Positions 44,601 to 57,170 of a stretch of 64,000 nt of DNA are shown here, one piece after another. Each line of letters starts with the position of its first letter. The first letter of the stretch is position 1. Both the position numbers and the translations under genes were made by a program. The stretch spans positions 379,501-443,500 of the forward strand of contig CANJKZ010000502.1 in the NCBI GenBank assembly GCA_947471745.1, given 5' to 3'. The DNA is from Closterium sp. Naga37s-1 (lineage: Eukaryota; Streptophyta; Zygnematophyceae; Desmidiales; Closteriaceae). The notes under the pieces were generated by a model. The model did no database searches. It had not been told where the DNA came from and was given only the letters and a program-made list of their open reading frames with translations.

Positions 44601-47600
44601 ATCACCCCGCCCCATTCTCCTGCTTTCCATCACCCCGCCCCATTCTCCCGCTTTCCATCACCCCGCCCCATTCTCCCGCTTTCCATCACCCCGCCCCATT
44701 CTCCCTCCTTCCATCACCCCGCCTCCCGCTTTCCATCACCCCGGCCCATTCTCCCTCCTTCCATCACCCCGCCCCATTCTCCCTCTTTCCATCACCCCGC
44801 CCCATTGTCCCGCTTTCTATCACCCCGCCCCATTCTCCCGCTTTTTATCACCCCACCCCATTCTCCCGCTTTCCATCACCCCGCCCCATTCTCCCTCCTT
44901 CCATCAACCCGCCCCGTTCTCCCGCTTTCCATCACCCCGCCCCCTTCTCCCGCTTTCCATCACCCCGCCCCATTCTCTCGCTTTCCATCACCCCGCCCCA
45001 TTCTCCCTCCTTCCATCACCCCGCCCCATTCTCCCTCCTTCCATCACCCCGCCCCATTCTCCCTCCTTCCATCACCCCGCCCCATTCTCCCGCTTTCCAT
45101 CACCCCGCCCCATTCTCCCGCTTTCCATCACCCCGCCCCATTCTCCCGCTTTCCATCACCCCGCCCCATTCTCCCCCTTTCCATCACCCCGCCCCATTCT
45201 CCCGCTTTCCATCACCCCGCCCCATTCTCCCGCTTTCCATCACCCCGCCCCATTCTCCCTCCTTCCATCACCCCGCCTCCCGCTTTCCATCACCCCGGCC
45301 CATTCTCCCTCCTTCCATCACCCCGCCCCATTCTCCCTCTTTCCATCACCCCGCCCCATTCTCCCTCCTTCCATCACCCCGCCCCATTCTCCCGCTTTCC
45401 ATCACCCCGCCCCATTCTCCCGCTTTCCATCACCCCGCCCCATTCTCCCTCCTTCCATCACCCCGCCTCCCGCTTTCCATCACCCCGGCCCATTCTCCCT
45501 CCTTCCATCACCCCGCCCCATTCTCCCTCTTTCCATCACCCCGCCCCATTCTCCCTCTTTCCATCACCCCGCCTCATTCTCCCGCTTTCCATCACCCCGC
45601 CCCATTCTCCCGCTTTCCATCACCCCACCCCATTCTTTCCATCACCCCGCCCCATTCTCCCTCCTTTCATCACCCCGCCCCAATCTCCCTCCTTTCATCA
45701 TCCCGCCCCATTCTCCCGCTTTCCATCACCCCGCACCATTCTCCCTCCTTCCATCACCCCGCCCCATTCTCCCGCTTTCCATCACACCGCCCCATTCTCC
45801 CGCTTTCCATCACCCCGCCCCATTCTCCCGCTTTCCATCACCCCGCCCCATTCTCCAGCTTTCCATCACCCCGCCCCATTCTTCCGCTTTCCATCACCCC
45901 GACCCATTTCCCCGCTTTCCAGCACCCCGCCCCATTCTCTCGCTTTCCATCACCCCGCCCCATTCTCCCTCCTTCCATCATCCCGCCCCATCCTCCCGCT
46001 ATCCATCACCCCGCCCCATTCTCCCGCTTTCCATCACCCCGCCCCATTCTCCCGCTTTCCATTACCCCGCCCCATTCTCCCTCCTACCATCACCCCGCCC
46101 CATTCTCTCTCCTTCCATCACCCCGCCCCATTCTCCCGCTTTCCATCACCCCGCCCCATTCTCCCGCTTTCCATCACCCCACCCCATTCTCCCGCTTTTC
46201 ATCACCCTGCCCCATTCTCCCGCTTTCCATCACCCCGCCCCTTTCTCCCGCTTTCCATCACCCCGCCCCATTCTCCCTCCTTTCATCACCCCGCCCCATT
46301 CTCCCTCCTTCTATCACCCCGCCCCATTCTCCCGCTTTCGATCACCCCGCCCCATTCTCCCGGTTTCCATCACCCCGCCCCATTCTCCCGCTTTCCATCA
46401 CCCCGCCCCAATCTCCCGCTTTCTATCACCCCGCCCCATTCTCCCGCTTTTTATCACCCCACCCCATTCTCCCGCTTTCCATCACCCCGCCCCATTCTCC
46501 CTCCTTCCATCAACCCGCCCCGTTCTCCCGCTTTCCATCACCCCGCCCCCTTCTCCCGCTTTCCATCACCCCGCCCCATTCTCTCGCTTTCCATCACCCC
46601 GCCCCATTCTCCCTCCTTCCATCACCCCGCCCCATTCTCCCTCCTTCCATCACCCCGCCCCATTCTCCCTCCTTCCATCACCCCGCCCCATTCTCCCTCC
46701 TTCCATCACCCCGCCCCATTCTCCCGCTTTCCATCACCCCGCCCCATTCTCCCGCTTTCCATCACCCCGCCCCATTCTCCCGCTTTCCATCACCCCGCCC
46801 CATTCTCCCCCTTTCCATCACCCCGCCCCATTCTCCCGCTTTCCATCACCCCGCCCCATTCTCCCGCTTTCCATCACCCCGCCCCATTCTCCCGCTTTCC
46901 ATCACCCCGCCCCATTCTCCCGCTTCCCATCACCCCGCCCCATTCTCCCTCCTTCCATCACCCCGCCTCCCGCTTTCCATCACCCCGGCCCATTCTCCCT
47001 CCTTCCATCACCCCGCCCCATTCTCCCTCTTTCCATCACCCCGCCCCATTCTCCCTCCTTCCATCACCCCGCCCCATTCTCCCGCTTTCCATCACCCCGC
47101 CCCATTCTCCCGCTTTCCATCACCCCGCCCCATTCTCCCTCCTCCCATCACCCCGCCTCCCGCTTTCCATCACCCCGCCCCATTCTCCCTCCTTCCATCA
47201 CCCCGCCCCATTCTCCCTCTTTCCATCACCCCGCCCCATTCTCCCTCCTTCCATCACCCCGCCCCATTCTCCCGCTAACCATCACCCCGCCCCATTCTCC
47301 CGCTTTCCATCACCCCGCCCCATTCTCCCTCCTTCCATCACCCCGCTTCCCGCTTTCCATCACCCCACCCCATTCTCCCTCTTTCCATCACCCCGCCCCA
47401 TTCTCCCGCTTTCCATCACCCCGCCCCATACTCCCGCTTTCCATCACCCCGTCCCATTCTCCCGCTTCCATCACCCCGCCCCATTCTTCTGCTTTCCATC
47501 ACCCCGCCCCATTCTCTCGCTTTCCATCACCCCGCCCCATTCTCCCGCTTTCCATCTCCCCGCCCCATTCTCTCGCTTTCCATCTCCCCGCCCCATTCTC

Positions 47601-50600
47601 CCGCTTTCCATCACCCCGCTCCATTCTCTTGCTTTCCATCACCCCCCCCCATTCTCCCGCTTTCCATCACCCGCCCCATTCTCCCCCTTTCCATCACCCC
47701 GCCCCATTCTCCCGCTTTCCATCACCCCGCCCCATTCTCCCGCTTTCCATCACCCCGCCCCATTCTCCTGCTTTCCATCACCCCGCCCCATTCTCCCGCT
47801 TTCCATCACCCCGCCCCATTCTCCCTCCTTCCATCACACCGCCTCCCGCTTTCCATCACCCCACCCCATTCTCCCTCCTTCCATCACCCCGCCCCATTCT
47901 CCCTCTTTCCATCACCCCGCCCCATTCTCCCTCCTTCCATCACCCCGCCCCATTCTCCCGCTTTCCATCACCCCGCCCCATTCTCCCGCTTTCCATCACC
48001 CCGCCCCATTCTCCCTCCTTCCATCACCCCGCCCCATTCTCCCTCTTTCCATCACCCCGCCCCATTCTCCCTCCTTCCATCACCCCGCCCCATTCTCCCG
48101 CTTTCCATCACCCCGCCCCATTCTCCCGCTTTCCATCACCCCGCCCCATTCTCCCTCCTTCCATCACCCCGCCCCATTCTCCCTCCTTCTATCACCCCGC
48201 CCCATTCTCCCGCTTTCCATCACCCCGCCCCATTCTCCCGCTTTCCATCACCCCGCCCCATTCTCCCGCTTTCCATGACCCCGCCCCATTCTCCTGCTTT
48301 CCATCACCCTGCCCCATTCTCCCGCTTTCCATCACCCCGCCCCATTCTCTCGCTTTCCATCTCCCCGCCCCATTCTCTCTCTTTCCATCTCCCCGCCCCA
48401 TTCTCCCGCTTTCCATCACCCCGCTCCATTCTCTTGCTTTCCATCACCCCGCCCCATTCTCCCGCTTTCCATCACCCGCCCCATTCTCCCGCTTTCCATC
48501 ACCCCGCCCCATTCTCACGCTTTCCATCACCCCGCCCCATTCTCCCGCTTTCCATCACCCCGCCCCATTCTCCCGCTTTCCATCACCCCGCCCCATTCTC
48601 CTGCTTTCCATCACCCTGCCCCATTCTCCCGCTTTCCATCACCCCGCCCCATTCTCTCGCTTTCCATCTCCCCGCCCCATTCTCCCGCTTTCCATCTCCC
48701 CGCCCCATTCTCCCGCTTTCCATCACCCCGCTCCATTCTCTTGCTTTCCATCACCCCGCCCCATTCTCCCGCTTTCCATCACCCGCCCCATTCTCCCGCT
48801 TTCCATCACCCTGTCCCATTCTCCCTCCTTCCATCACCCCGCCCCATTCTCCCTCCTTCCATCACCCCGCCCCATTCTCCCGCTTTCCATCACCCCGCCC
48901 CATTCTCCCGCTTTCCATCACCCCGCCCCATTCTCCCGCTTTCCATCACCTCGCCCCATTCTCCTGCTTTCCATCACCCCGCCCCATTCTCCCGCTTTCC
49001 ATCACCCCGCCCCATTCTCCCTCCTTCCATCACCCCGCCCCATTCTCCCGCTTTCCATCACCCCGCCCCATTCTCCCGCTTTCCATCACCCCGCCCCATT
49101 CTCCCGCTTTCCATCACCCCGCCCCATTCTCCCGCTTTCCATAACCCCGCCCCATTCTCCCGCTTTCCATCACCCCGCCCCATTCTCCCGCTTTCCATCA
49201 CCCCGCTCCCTTCTCCCGCTTTCCATCACCCCGCCCCGTTCTCCCGCTTTCCACCACCCCGCCACATTCTCTCGCTTTCCATCACCCCACCACATTCTCC
49301 CGCTTTCCATCACCCCGCCCCATTCTCCCGCTTTCCATCACCTCGCCCCATTCTTCCGCTTTCCATCACCCCGCCCCATTCTCCCGCTTTCCATAACCCC
49401 GCCCCATTCTCCCGCTTTCCATCACCCCGCCCCATTCTCCCGCTTTCCATCACCCCGCTCCATTCTCCTGCTTTCCATCACCCCGCCCCGTTCTCCCGCT
49501 TTCCACCACCCCGCCCCATTCTCTCGCTTTCCATCACCCCACCACATTCTCCCGCTTTCCATCACCCCGCCCCATTCTCCCGCTTTCCATCACCCCGCCC
49601 CATTCTCCCGCTTTCCATCACCCCACCCCATTCTCTCGCTTTCTATCACCCCGCCCCATTCTCCCTCCTTCCATCATCCCGCCCCATTCTCCCGCTATCC
49701 ATCACCCCGCCCCATTCTCCCGCTTTCCATCACCCCGCCCCATTCTCCCGCTTTCCATTACCCCGCCCCATTCTCCCTCCTACCATCACCCCGCCCCATT
49801 CTCCCTCCTTCCATCACCCCGCCCCATTCTCCCTCTTTCCATCAACCCGCCCCATTCTCCCGATTCCCATCACCCCGCCCCATTCTCCCTATTTCCATCA
49901 ACCCCCCCCCATTCTCCCGCTTTCCATCACCCCGCCCCATTCTCCCGCTTTCCAGCGCCGCGCCCCATTCTCCCGCTTTCCATCACCCTGCCCCATTCTC
50001 CCGCTTTCCATCACTCCGCCCCATTCTCCCTCTTTCCATCACCCCGCCCCATTCTCCCTCTTTCCATCACCCCGTCCCATTCTCCCTCTTTCCATCACCC
50101 CGCCCCATTCTCCCGCTTTCCATCTCCCCGCCCCATTCTCCCGCTTTCCATCACCCCGCTCCATTCTCTTGCTTTCCATCACCCCCCCCCATTCTCCCGC
50201 TTTCCATCACCCGCCCCATTCTCCCGCTTTCCATCACCCCGCCCCATTCTCCCGCTTTCCATCACCCCGCCCCATTCTCCCGCTTTCCATCACCCCGCCC
50301 CATTCTCCTGCTTTCCATCACCCCGCCCCATTCTCCCGCTTTCCATCACCCCGCCCCATTCTCCCTCCTTCCATCACACCGCCTCCCGCTTTCCATCACC
50401 CCACCCCATTCTCCCTCCTTCCATCACCCCGCCCCATTCTCCCTCTTTCCATCACCCCGCCCCATTCTCCCTCCTTCCATCACCCCGCCCCATTCTCCCG
50501 CTTTCCATCACCCCGCCCCATTTTCCCGCTTTCCATCACCCCGCCCCATTCTCCCTCCTTCCATCACCCCGCCCCATTCTCCCTCCTTCTATCACCCCGC

Positions 50601-51900
50601 CCCATTCTCCCGCTTTCCATCACCCCGCCCCATTCTCCCGCTTTCCATCACCCCGCCCCATTCTCCCGCTTTCCATGACCCCGCCCCATTCTCCTGCTTT
50701 CCATCACCCTGCCCCATTCTCCCGCTTTCCATCACCCCGCCCCATTCTCTCGCTTTCCATCTCCCCGCCCCATTCTCTCGCTTTCCATCTCCCCGCCCCA
50801 TTCTCCCGCTTTCCATCACCCCGCTCCATTCTCTTGCTTTCCATCACCCCGCCCCATTCTCCCGCTTTCCATCACCCGCCCCATTCTCCCGCTTTCCATC
50901 ACCCCGCCCCATTCTCCCGCTTTCCATCACCCCGCCCCATTCTCCCGCTTTCCATCACCCCGCCCCATTCTCCCGCTTTCCATCACCCCGCCCCATTCTC
51001 CCGCTTTCCATCACCCCGCCCCATTCTCCTGCTTTCCATCACCCTGCCCCATTCTCCCGCTTTCCATCACCCCGCCCCATTCTCTCGCTTTCCATCTCCC
51101 CGCCCCATTCTCCCGCTTTCCATCTCCCCGCCCCATTCTCCCGCTTTCCATCACCCCGCTCCATTCTCTTGCTTTCCATCACCCCGCCCCATTCTCCCGC
51201 TTTCCATCACCCGCCCCATTCTCCCGCTTTCCATCACCCTGTCCCATTCTCCCTCCTTCCATCACCCCGCCCCATTCTCCCTCCTTCCATCACCCCGCCC
51301 CATTCTCCCGCTTTCCATCACCCCGCCCCATTCTCCCGCTTTCCATCACCCCGCCCCATTCTCCCGCTTTCCATCACCTCGCCCCATTCTCCTGCTTTCC
51401 ATCACCCCGCCCCATTCTCCCGCTTTCCATCACCCCGCCCCATTCTCCCTCCTTCCATCACCCCGCCCCATTCTCCCGCTTTCCATCACCCCGCCCCATT
51501 CTCCCGCTTTCCATCACCCCGCCCCATTCTCCCGCTTTCCATCACCCCGCCCCATTCTCCCGCTTTCCATAACCCCGCCCCATTCTCCCGCTTTCCATCA
51601 CCCCGCCCCATTCTCCCGCTTTCCATCACCCCGCTCCCTTCTCCCGCTTTCCATCACCCCGCCCCGTTCTCCCGCTTTCCACCACCCCGCCCCATTCTCT
51701 CGCTTTCCATCACCCCACCACATTCTCCCGCTTTCCATCACCCCGCCCCATTCTCCCGCTTTCCATCACCTCGCCCCATTCTTCCGCTTTCCATCACCCC
51801 GCCCCATTCTCCCGCTTTCCATAACCCCGCCCCATTCTCCCGCTTTCCATCACCCCGCCCCATTCTCCCGCTTTCCATCACCCCGCTCCATTCTCCTGCT
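41700..51900 (-). repeat. Large block duplications in the right minisatellite arm (5,544 and ~2,400 bp offsets)
   Basis: GCTCCATTCTCTTGC at 42074 recurs at 47618 and CACACCGCCT at 42291 recurs at 47835. Both are offset by 5,544 bp, exactly 198 units. A third copy of the block follows: CACACCGCCT at 50375 and GCTCCATTCTCTTGC at 50158, both 2,540 bp on. Within it a 2,400-bp offset links CCATGACC at 48275 and 50675 and GCTCCATT at 48423 and 50823. The 228-bp stretches at 48192-48419 and 50592-50819 translate identically on the minus strand. Confidence 0.88.
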
Positions 51901-54900
51901 TTCCATCACCCCGCCCCGTTCTCCCGCTTTCCACCACCCCGCCCCATTCTCTCGCTTTCCATCACCCCACCACATTCTCCCGCTTTCCATCACCCCGCCC
52001 CATTCTCCCGCTTTCCATCACCCCGCCCCATTCTCCCGCTTTCCATCACCCCACCCCATTCTCTCGCTTTCCATCACCCCGCCCCATTCTCCCTCCTTCC
52101 ATCATCCCGCCCCATTCTCCCGCTATCCATCACCCCGCCCCATTCTCCCGCTTTCCATCACCCCGCCCCATTCTCCCGCTTTCCATTACCCCGCCCCATT
52201 CTCCCTCCTACCATCACCCCGCCCCATTCTCCCTCCTTCCATCACCCCGCCCCATTCTCCCGCTTTCCATCACCCCGCCCCATTCTCCCGCTTTCCATCA
52301 CCCCACCCCATTCTCCCGCTTTTCATCACCCTGCCCCATTCTCCCGCTTTCCATCACCCCGCCCCATTCTCCCGCTTTCCATCACCCCGCCCCATTCTCC
52401 CGCTTTCCATCACCCCGCCCCATTCTCCCTCCTTCCATCACCCCGCCCCATTCTCCCGCTTTCCATCACCCCGCACCATTCTCCCGCTTTCCATCACCCC
52501 GCCCCATTCTCCCTCCTTCCATCACCCCGCCCCATTCTCTCGCTTTCCATCACCCCGCCCCATTCTCCCGCTTTCCTACACCCCGCCCCAGTCTCCCGCT
52601 TTCCATCACCCCGCTCCATTCTCCCGCTTTCCATCACCCCGCCCCATTCTCCCGCTTTCCATCACCCTGCCCCATTCTCCCTCCTTCCATCACCCCGCCC
52701 CATTCTCCCTCTTTCCATCACCCCGCCTCATTCTCCCGCTTTCCATCACCCTGCCCCATTCTCCCGCTTTCCATCACCCCGACCCATTCTCCCGCTTTCC
52801 ATCACCCCGCCCCATTCTCCCTCCTTCCATCACCCCGCCCCAGTCTCCCGCTTTCCATCACCCCGCCCCATTCTCCCGCTTTCCATCACCCCGCCCCATT
52901 CTCCCGCTTTCCATCACCCCGCCCCATTCTCCTGCTTTCCATCACCCCGCCCCATTCTCCCGCTTTCCATCACCCCGCCCCATTCTCCCTCGTTCCATCA
53001 CCCCGCCCCATTCTCCCGCTTTCCATCACCCCGCCCCATTCTCCCGCTTTCCATCACCCCGCCCCATTCTCCCGCTTTCCATCACCCCGCCCCATTCTCC
53101 CGCTTTCCATAACCCCGCCCCATTCTCCCGCTTTCCATCACCCCGCCCCATTCTCCCGCTTTCCATCAACCCGCTCCATTCTCCCGCTTTCCATCACCCC
53201 GCCCCGTTCTCCCGCTTTCCACCACCCCGCCCCATTCTCTCGCTTTCCATCACCCAGCCCCATTCTCCCTCCTTCCATCACCCCGCCCCAGTCTCCCGCT
53301 TTCCATCACCCCGCCCCATTCTCCCGCTTTCCATCACCCCGCCCCATTCTCCCGCTTTCCATCACCCCGCCCCATTCTCCTGCTTTCCATCACCCTGCCC
53401 CATTCTCCCGCTTTCCATCACCCCGCCCCATTCTCTCGCTTTCCATCACCCCGCCCCATTCTCCCGCTTTCCATCACCCCGCCCCATTCTCTCGCTTTCC
53501 ATCACCCCGCCCCATTCTCCCTCCTTCCATCACCCCGCCCCAGTCTCCCGCTTTCCATCACCCCGCCCCATTCTCCCGCTTTCCATCACCCCGCCCCATT
53601 CTCCCGCTTTCCATCACCCCGCCCCATTCTCCCGCTTTCCATCACCCCGCCCCATTCTCGCGCTTTCCATCACCCCGCCCCATTCTCCCTCGTTCCATCA
53701 CCCCGCCCCATTCTCCCGCTTTCCATCACCCCGCCCCTTTCTCCCGCTTTCCATCACCCCGCCCCATTCTCCCGCTTTCCATCACCCCGCCCCATTCTCT
53801 TGCTTTCCATCACCCCGCGCCATTCTCCCGCTTTCCATCACCCCGCCCCATTCTCCCGCTTTCCATCACCCCGCCCCATTCTCCCGCTTTCCATCACCCC
53901 GCCCCATTCTCCCGCTTTCCATCACCCCGCCCCATTCTTTCGCTTTCCATCACCCCGCCCCATTCTCCCGCTTTCCATCACCCCGCCCCAATCTCCTGCT
54001 TTCCATCACCCCGCCCTATTCTCCCGCTTTCCATCACCCCGCTCCATTCTCCCGCTTTCCATCACCCGCCCCATTCTCCCGCTTTCCATCACCCGCCCCA
54101 TTCTCCCGCTTTCCATCACCCCGCCCCATTCTCCCGCTTTCCATCACCCCGCCCCATTCTCCCGCTTTCCATCACCCCGCCCCATTCTCCCTCCTTCCAT
54201 CACCCCGCCACATTCTCCCTCCTTCCATCACCCCGCCCCATTCTCCCGCTTTCCATCACCCCGCCCCATTCTCCCGTTTTCCATCACCCCGCCCCATTCT
54301 CCCGCTTTCCATCAATCAGCCCCATTCTCCCGCTTTCCATCACCCCGACCCATTCTCCCGCTTTCCATCACCCCGCCCTATTCTCCCGCTTTCCATCACC
54401 CCGCCCCATTCTCCCTCCTTCCATCACCCCGCCCCATTCTCTCGCTTTCCATCACCCCGCCCCATTCTCCCGCTTTCCATCACCCCGCCCCATTCTCCCG
54501 CTTTCCATCACCCCGCTCCATTCTCCCGCTTTCCATCACCCCGCCCCATTCTCCCGCTTTCCATCACCCCGCCCCATTCTCCCTCCTTCCATCACCCCGC
54601 CCCATTCTCCCTCTTTCCATCACCCCGCCCCATTCTCCCGCTTTCCATCACCCTGCCCCATTCTCCCGCTTTCCATCACCCCGCCCCATTCTCCCGCTTT
54701 CCATCACCCCGCCCCATTCTCCCGCTTTCCATCACCCCGCCCCATTCTCCCGCTTTCCATCACCTCGCCCCATTCTCCCTCCTTCCATCACCCCGCCCCA
54801 TTCTCCCTCCTTCCATCACCCAGCCCCATTCTCCCTCCTTCCATCACCCCGCCCCATTCTCCCGCTTTCCATCACCCCGCCCCATTCTCCCGCTTTCCAT

Positions 54901-55202
54901 CACCCCGCCCTATTCTCCCACTTCCATCACCCCGCCCCATTCTCCCGCTTCCATCACCCCGCCCCATTCTCCCGCCTTCCATCACCCCGCCCCATTCTCC
55001 CTCTTTCCATCACCCCGCCCCATTCTCCCGCTTTCCATCACCCCGCCCCGTTCTCCCGCTTTCCATCAACCCACCCCATTCTCCTGCTTTCCATCACCCC
55101 GCCCCATTCTCCCGCTCTCCATCACCCCGCCCCATTCTCCCGCTTTCCATCACCCCGCCCCATTCTCCCGCTTTCCATCACCCCGCCCCATTCTCCCGCT
55201 TT

Positions 55203-57170
55203 CCAAAACCCCGCCCCATTCTCCAGCCTTCCATCATCCCGCCCCATTCTCCCGCTTTCCATCACCCCGCCCCATTCTCCCGCTTTCCATCACCCCGCCC
55301 CATTCTCCCGCTTTCCATCACCCCGCCCCATTCTCCCGCTTTCCATCACCCCGCCCCATTCTCCCGCTTTCCATCACCCCGCCCCATTCTCCCTCCTACC
55401 ATCACCCCGCCCCATTCTCCCTCCTTCCATCACCCCACCCCATTCTCCCGCTTTCCATCACCCCGCCCCATTCTCCCGCTTTCCATCACCCCGCCCCATT
55501 CTCTCGCTTTCCATCACCCCGCCCCATTCTCCCGCTTTCCATCACCCCGCCCTATTCTCCCGCTTTCCATCACCCCGCCCCATTCTCCCGCCTTCCATCA
55601 CCCCGCCCCATTCTCCCGCTTTCCATCAACCCGCCCCATTCTCCTGCTTTCCATCACCCCGCCCCATTCTCCCGCTCTCCATCACCCCGCCCCATTCTCC
55701 CGCTTTCCATCACCCCGCCCCATTCTCCCGCTTTCCATCACCCTGCCCCATTCTCCCGCTTTCCAAAACCCCGCCCCATTCTCCCGCCTTCCATCATCCC
55801 GCCCCATTCTCCCGCTTTCCATCACCCCGCCCCATTCTCCCGCTTTCCATCACCCCGCCCCATTCTCCCGCTTTCCATCACCCCGCCCCATTCTCCCGCT
55901 TTCCATCACCCCGCCCTATTCTCCCACTTCCATCACCCCGCCCCATTCTCCCGCCTTACATCACCCCGCCCCATTCTCCCTCTTTCCTTCACCCCACCCC
56001 ATTCTCCCGCTTTCCATCACCCCGCCCTGTTCTCCCGCTTTCCATCACCCCGCCCCATTCTCCCGCTTTCCATCAACCCGCCCCATTCTCCTGCTTTCCA
56101 TCACCCCGCCCCATTCTCCCGCTCTCCATCACCCCGCCCCATTCTCCCGCTTTCCATCACCCCGCCCCATTCTCCCGCTTTCCATCACCCTGCCCCATTC
56201 TCCCGCTTTCCAAAACCCCGCCCCATTCTCCCGCCTTCCATCATCCCGCCCCATTCTCCCGCTTTCCATCACCCCGCCCCATTCTCCCGCTTTCCATCAC
56301 CCCGCCCCATTCTCCCGCTTTCCATCACCCTGCCCCATTCTCCCTCCTACCATCACCCCGCCCCATTCTCCCTCCTTCCATCACCCCACCCCATTCTCCC
56401 GCTTTCCATCACCCCGCCCCATTCTCCCGCTTTCCATCACCCCGCCCCATTCTCTCGCTTTCCATCACCCCGCCCCATTCTCCCGCTTTCCATCACCCCG
56501 CCCTATTCTCCCGCTTTCCATCACCCCGCCCCATTCTCCCGCCTTCCATCACCCCGCCCCATTCTCCCGCTTTCCATCAACCCGCCCCATTCTCCTGCTT
56601 TCCATCACCCCGCCCCATTCTCCCGCTCTCCATCACCCCGCCCCATTCTCCCGCTTTCCATCACCCCGCCCCATTCTCCCGCTTTCCATCACCCTGCCCC
56701 ATTCTCCCGCTTTCCAAAACCCCGCCCCATTCTCCCGCCTTCCATCATCCCGCCCCATTCTCCCGCTTTCCATCACCCCGCCCCATTCTCCCGCTTTCCA
56801 TCACCCCGCCCCATTCTCCCGCTTTCCATCACCCCGCCCCATTCTCCCGCTTTCCATCACCCCGCCCTATTCTCCCACTTCCATCACCCCGCCCCATTCT
56901 CCCGCCTTACATCACCCCGCCCCATTCTCCCTCTTTCCTTCACCCCACCCCATTCTCCCGCTTTCCATCACCCCGCCCTGTTCTCCCGCTTTCCATCACC
57001 CCGCCCCATTCTCCCGCTTTCCATCAACCCGCCCCATTCTCCTGCTTTCCATCACCCCGCCCCATTCTCCCGCTCTCCATCACCCCGCCCCATTCTCCCG
57101 CTTTCCATCACCCCGCCCCATTCTCCCGCTTTCCATCACCCTGCCCCATTCTCCCGCTTTCCAAAACCCC
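55203..57170 (-). repeat. 951-bp higher-order repeat (34-mer) of the minisatellite
   Basis: The rare variant CCAAAACCCCGCC occurs at 55203, 55763, 56210, 56714, 57161 and 58869. Spacing alternates 447, 504, 447, so pairs are 951 bp apart (55763 to 56714 and 56210 to 57161). Other rare variants travel with it: GCCTTACATCACC, CTTTCCTTCACCCC, and short units ending CCCACTTCCATC. Two tandem copies of a ~951-bp block are visible. Confidence 0.88.
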
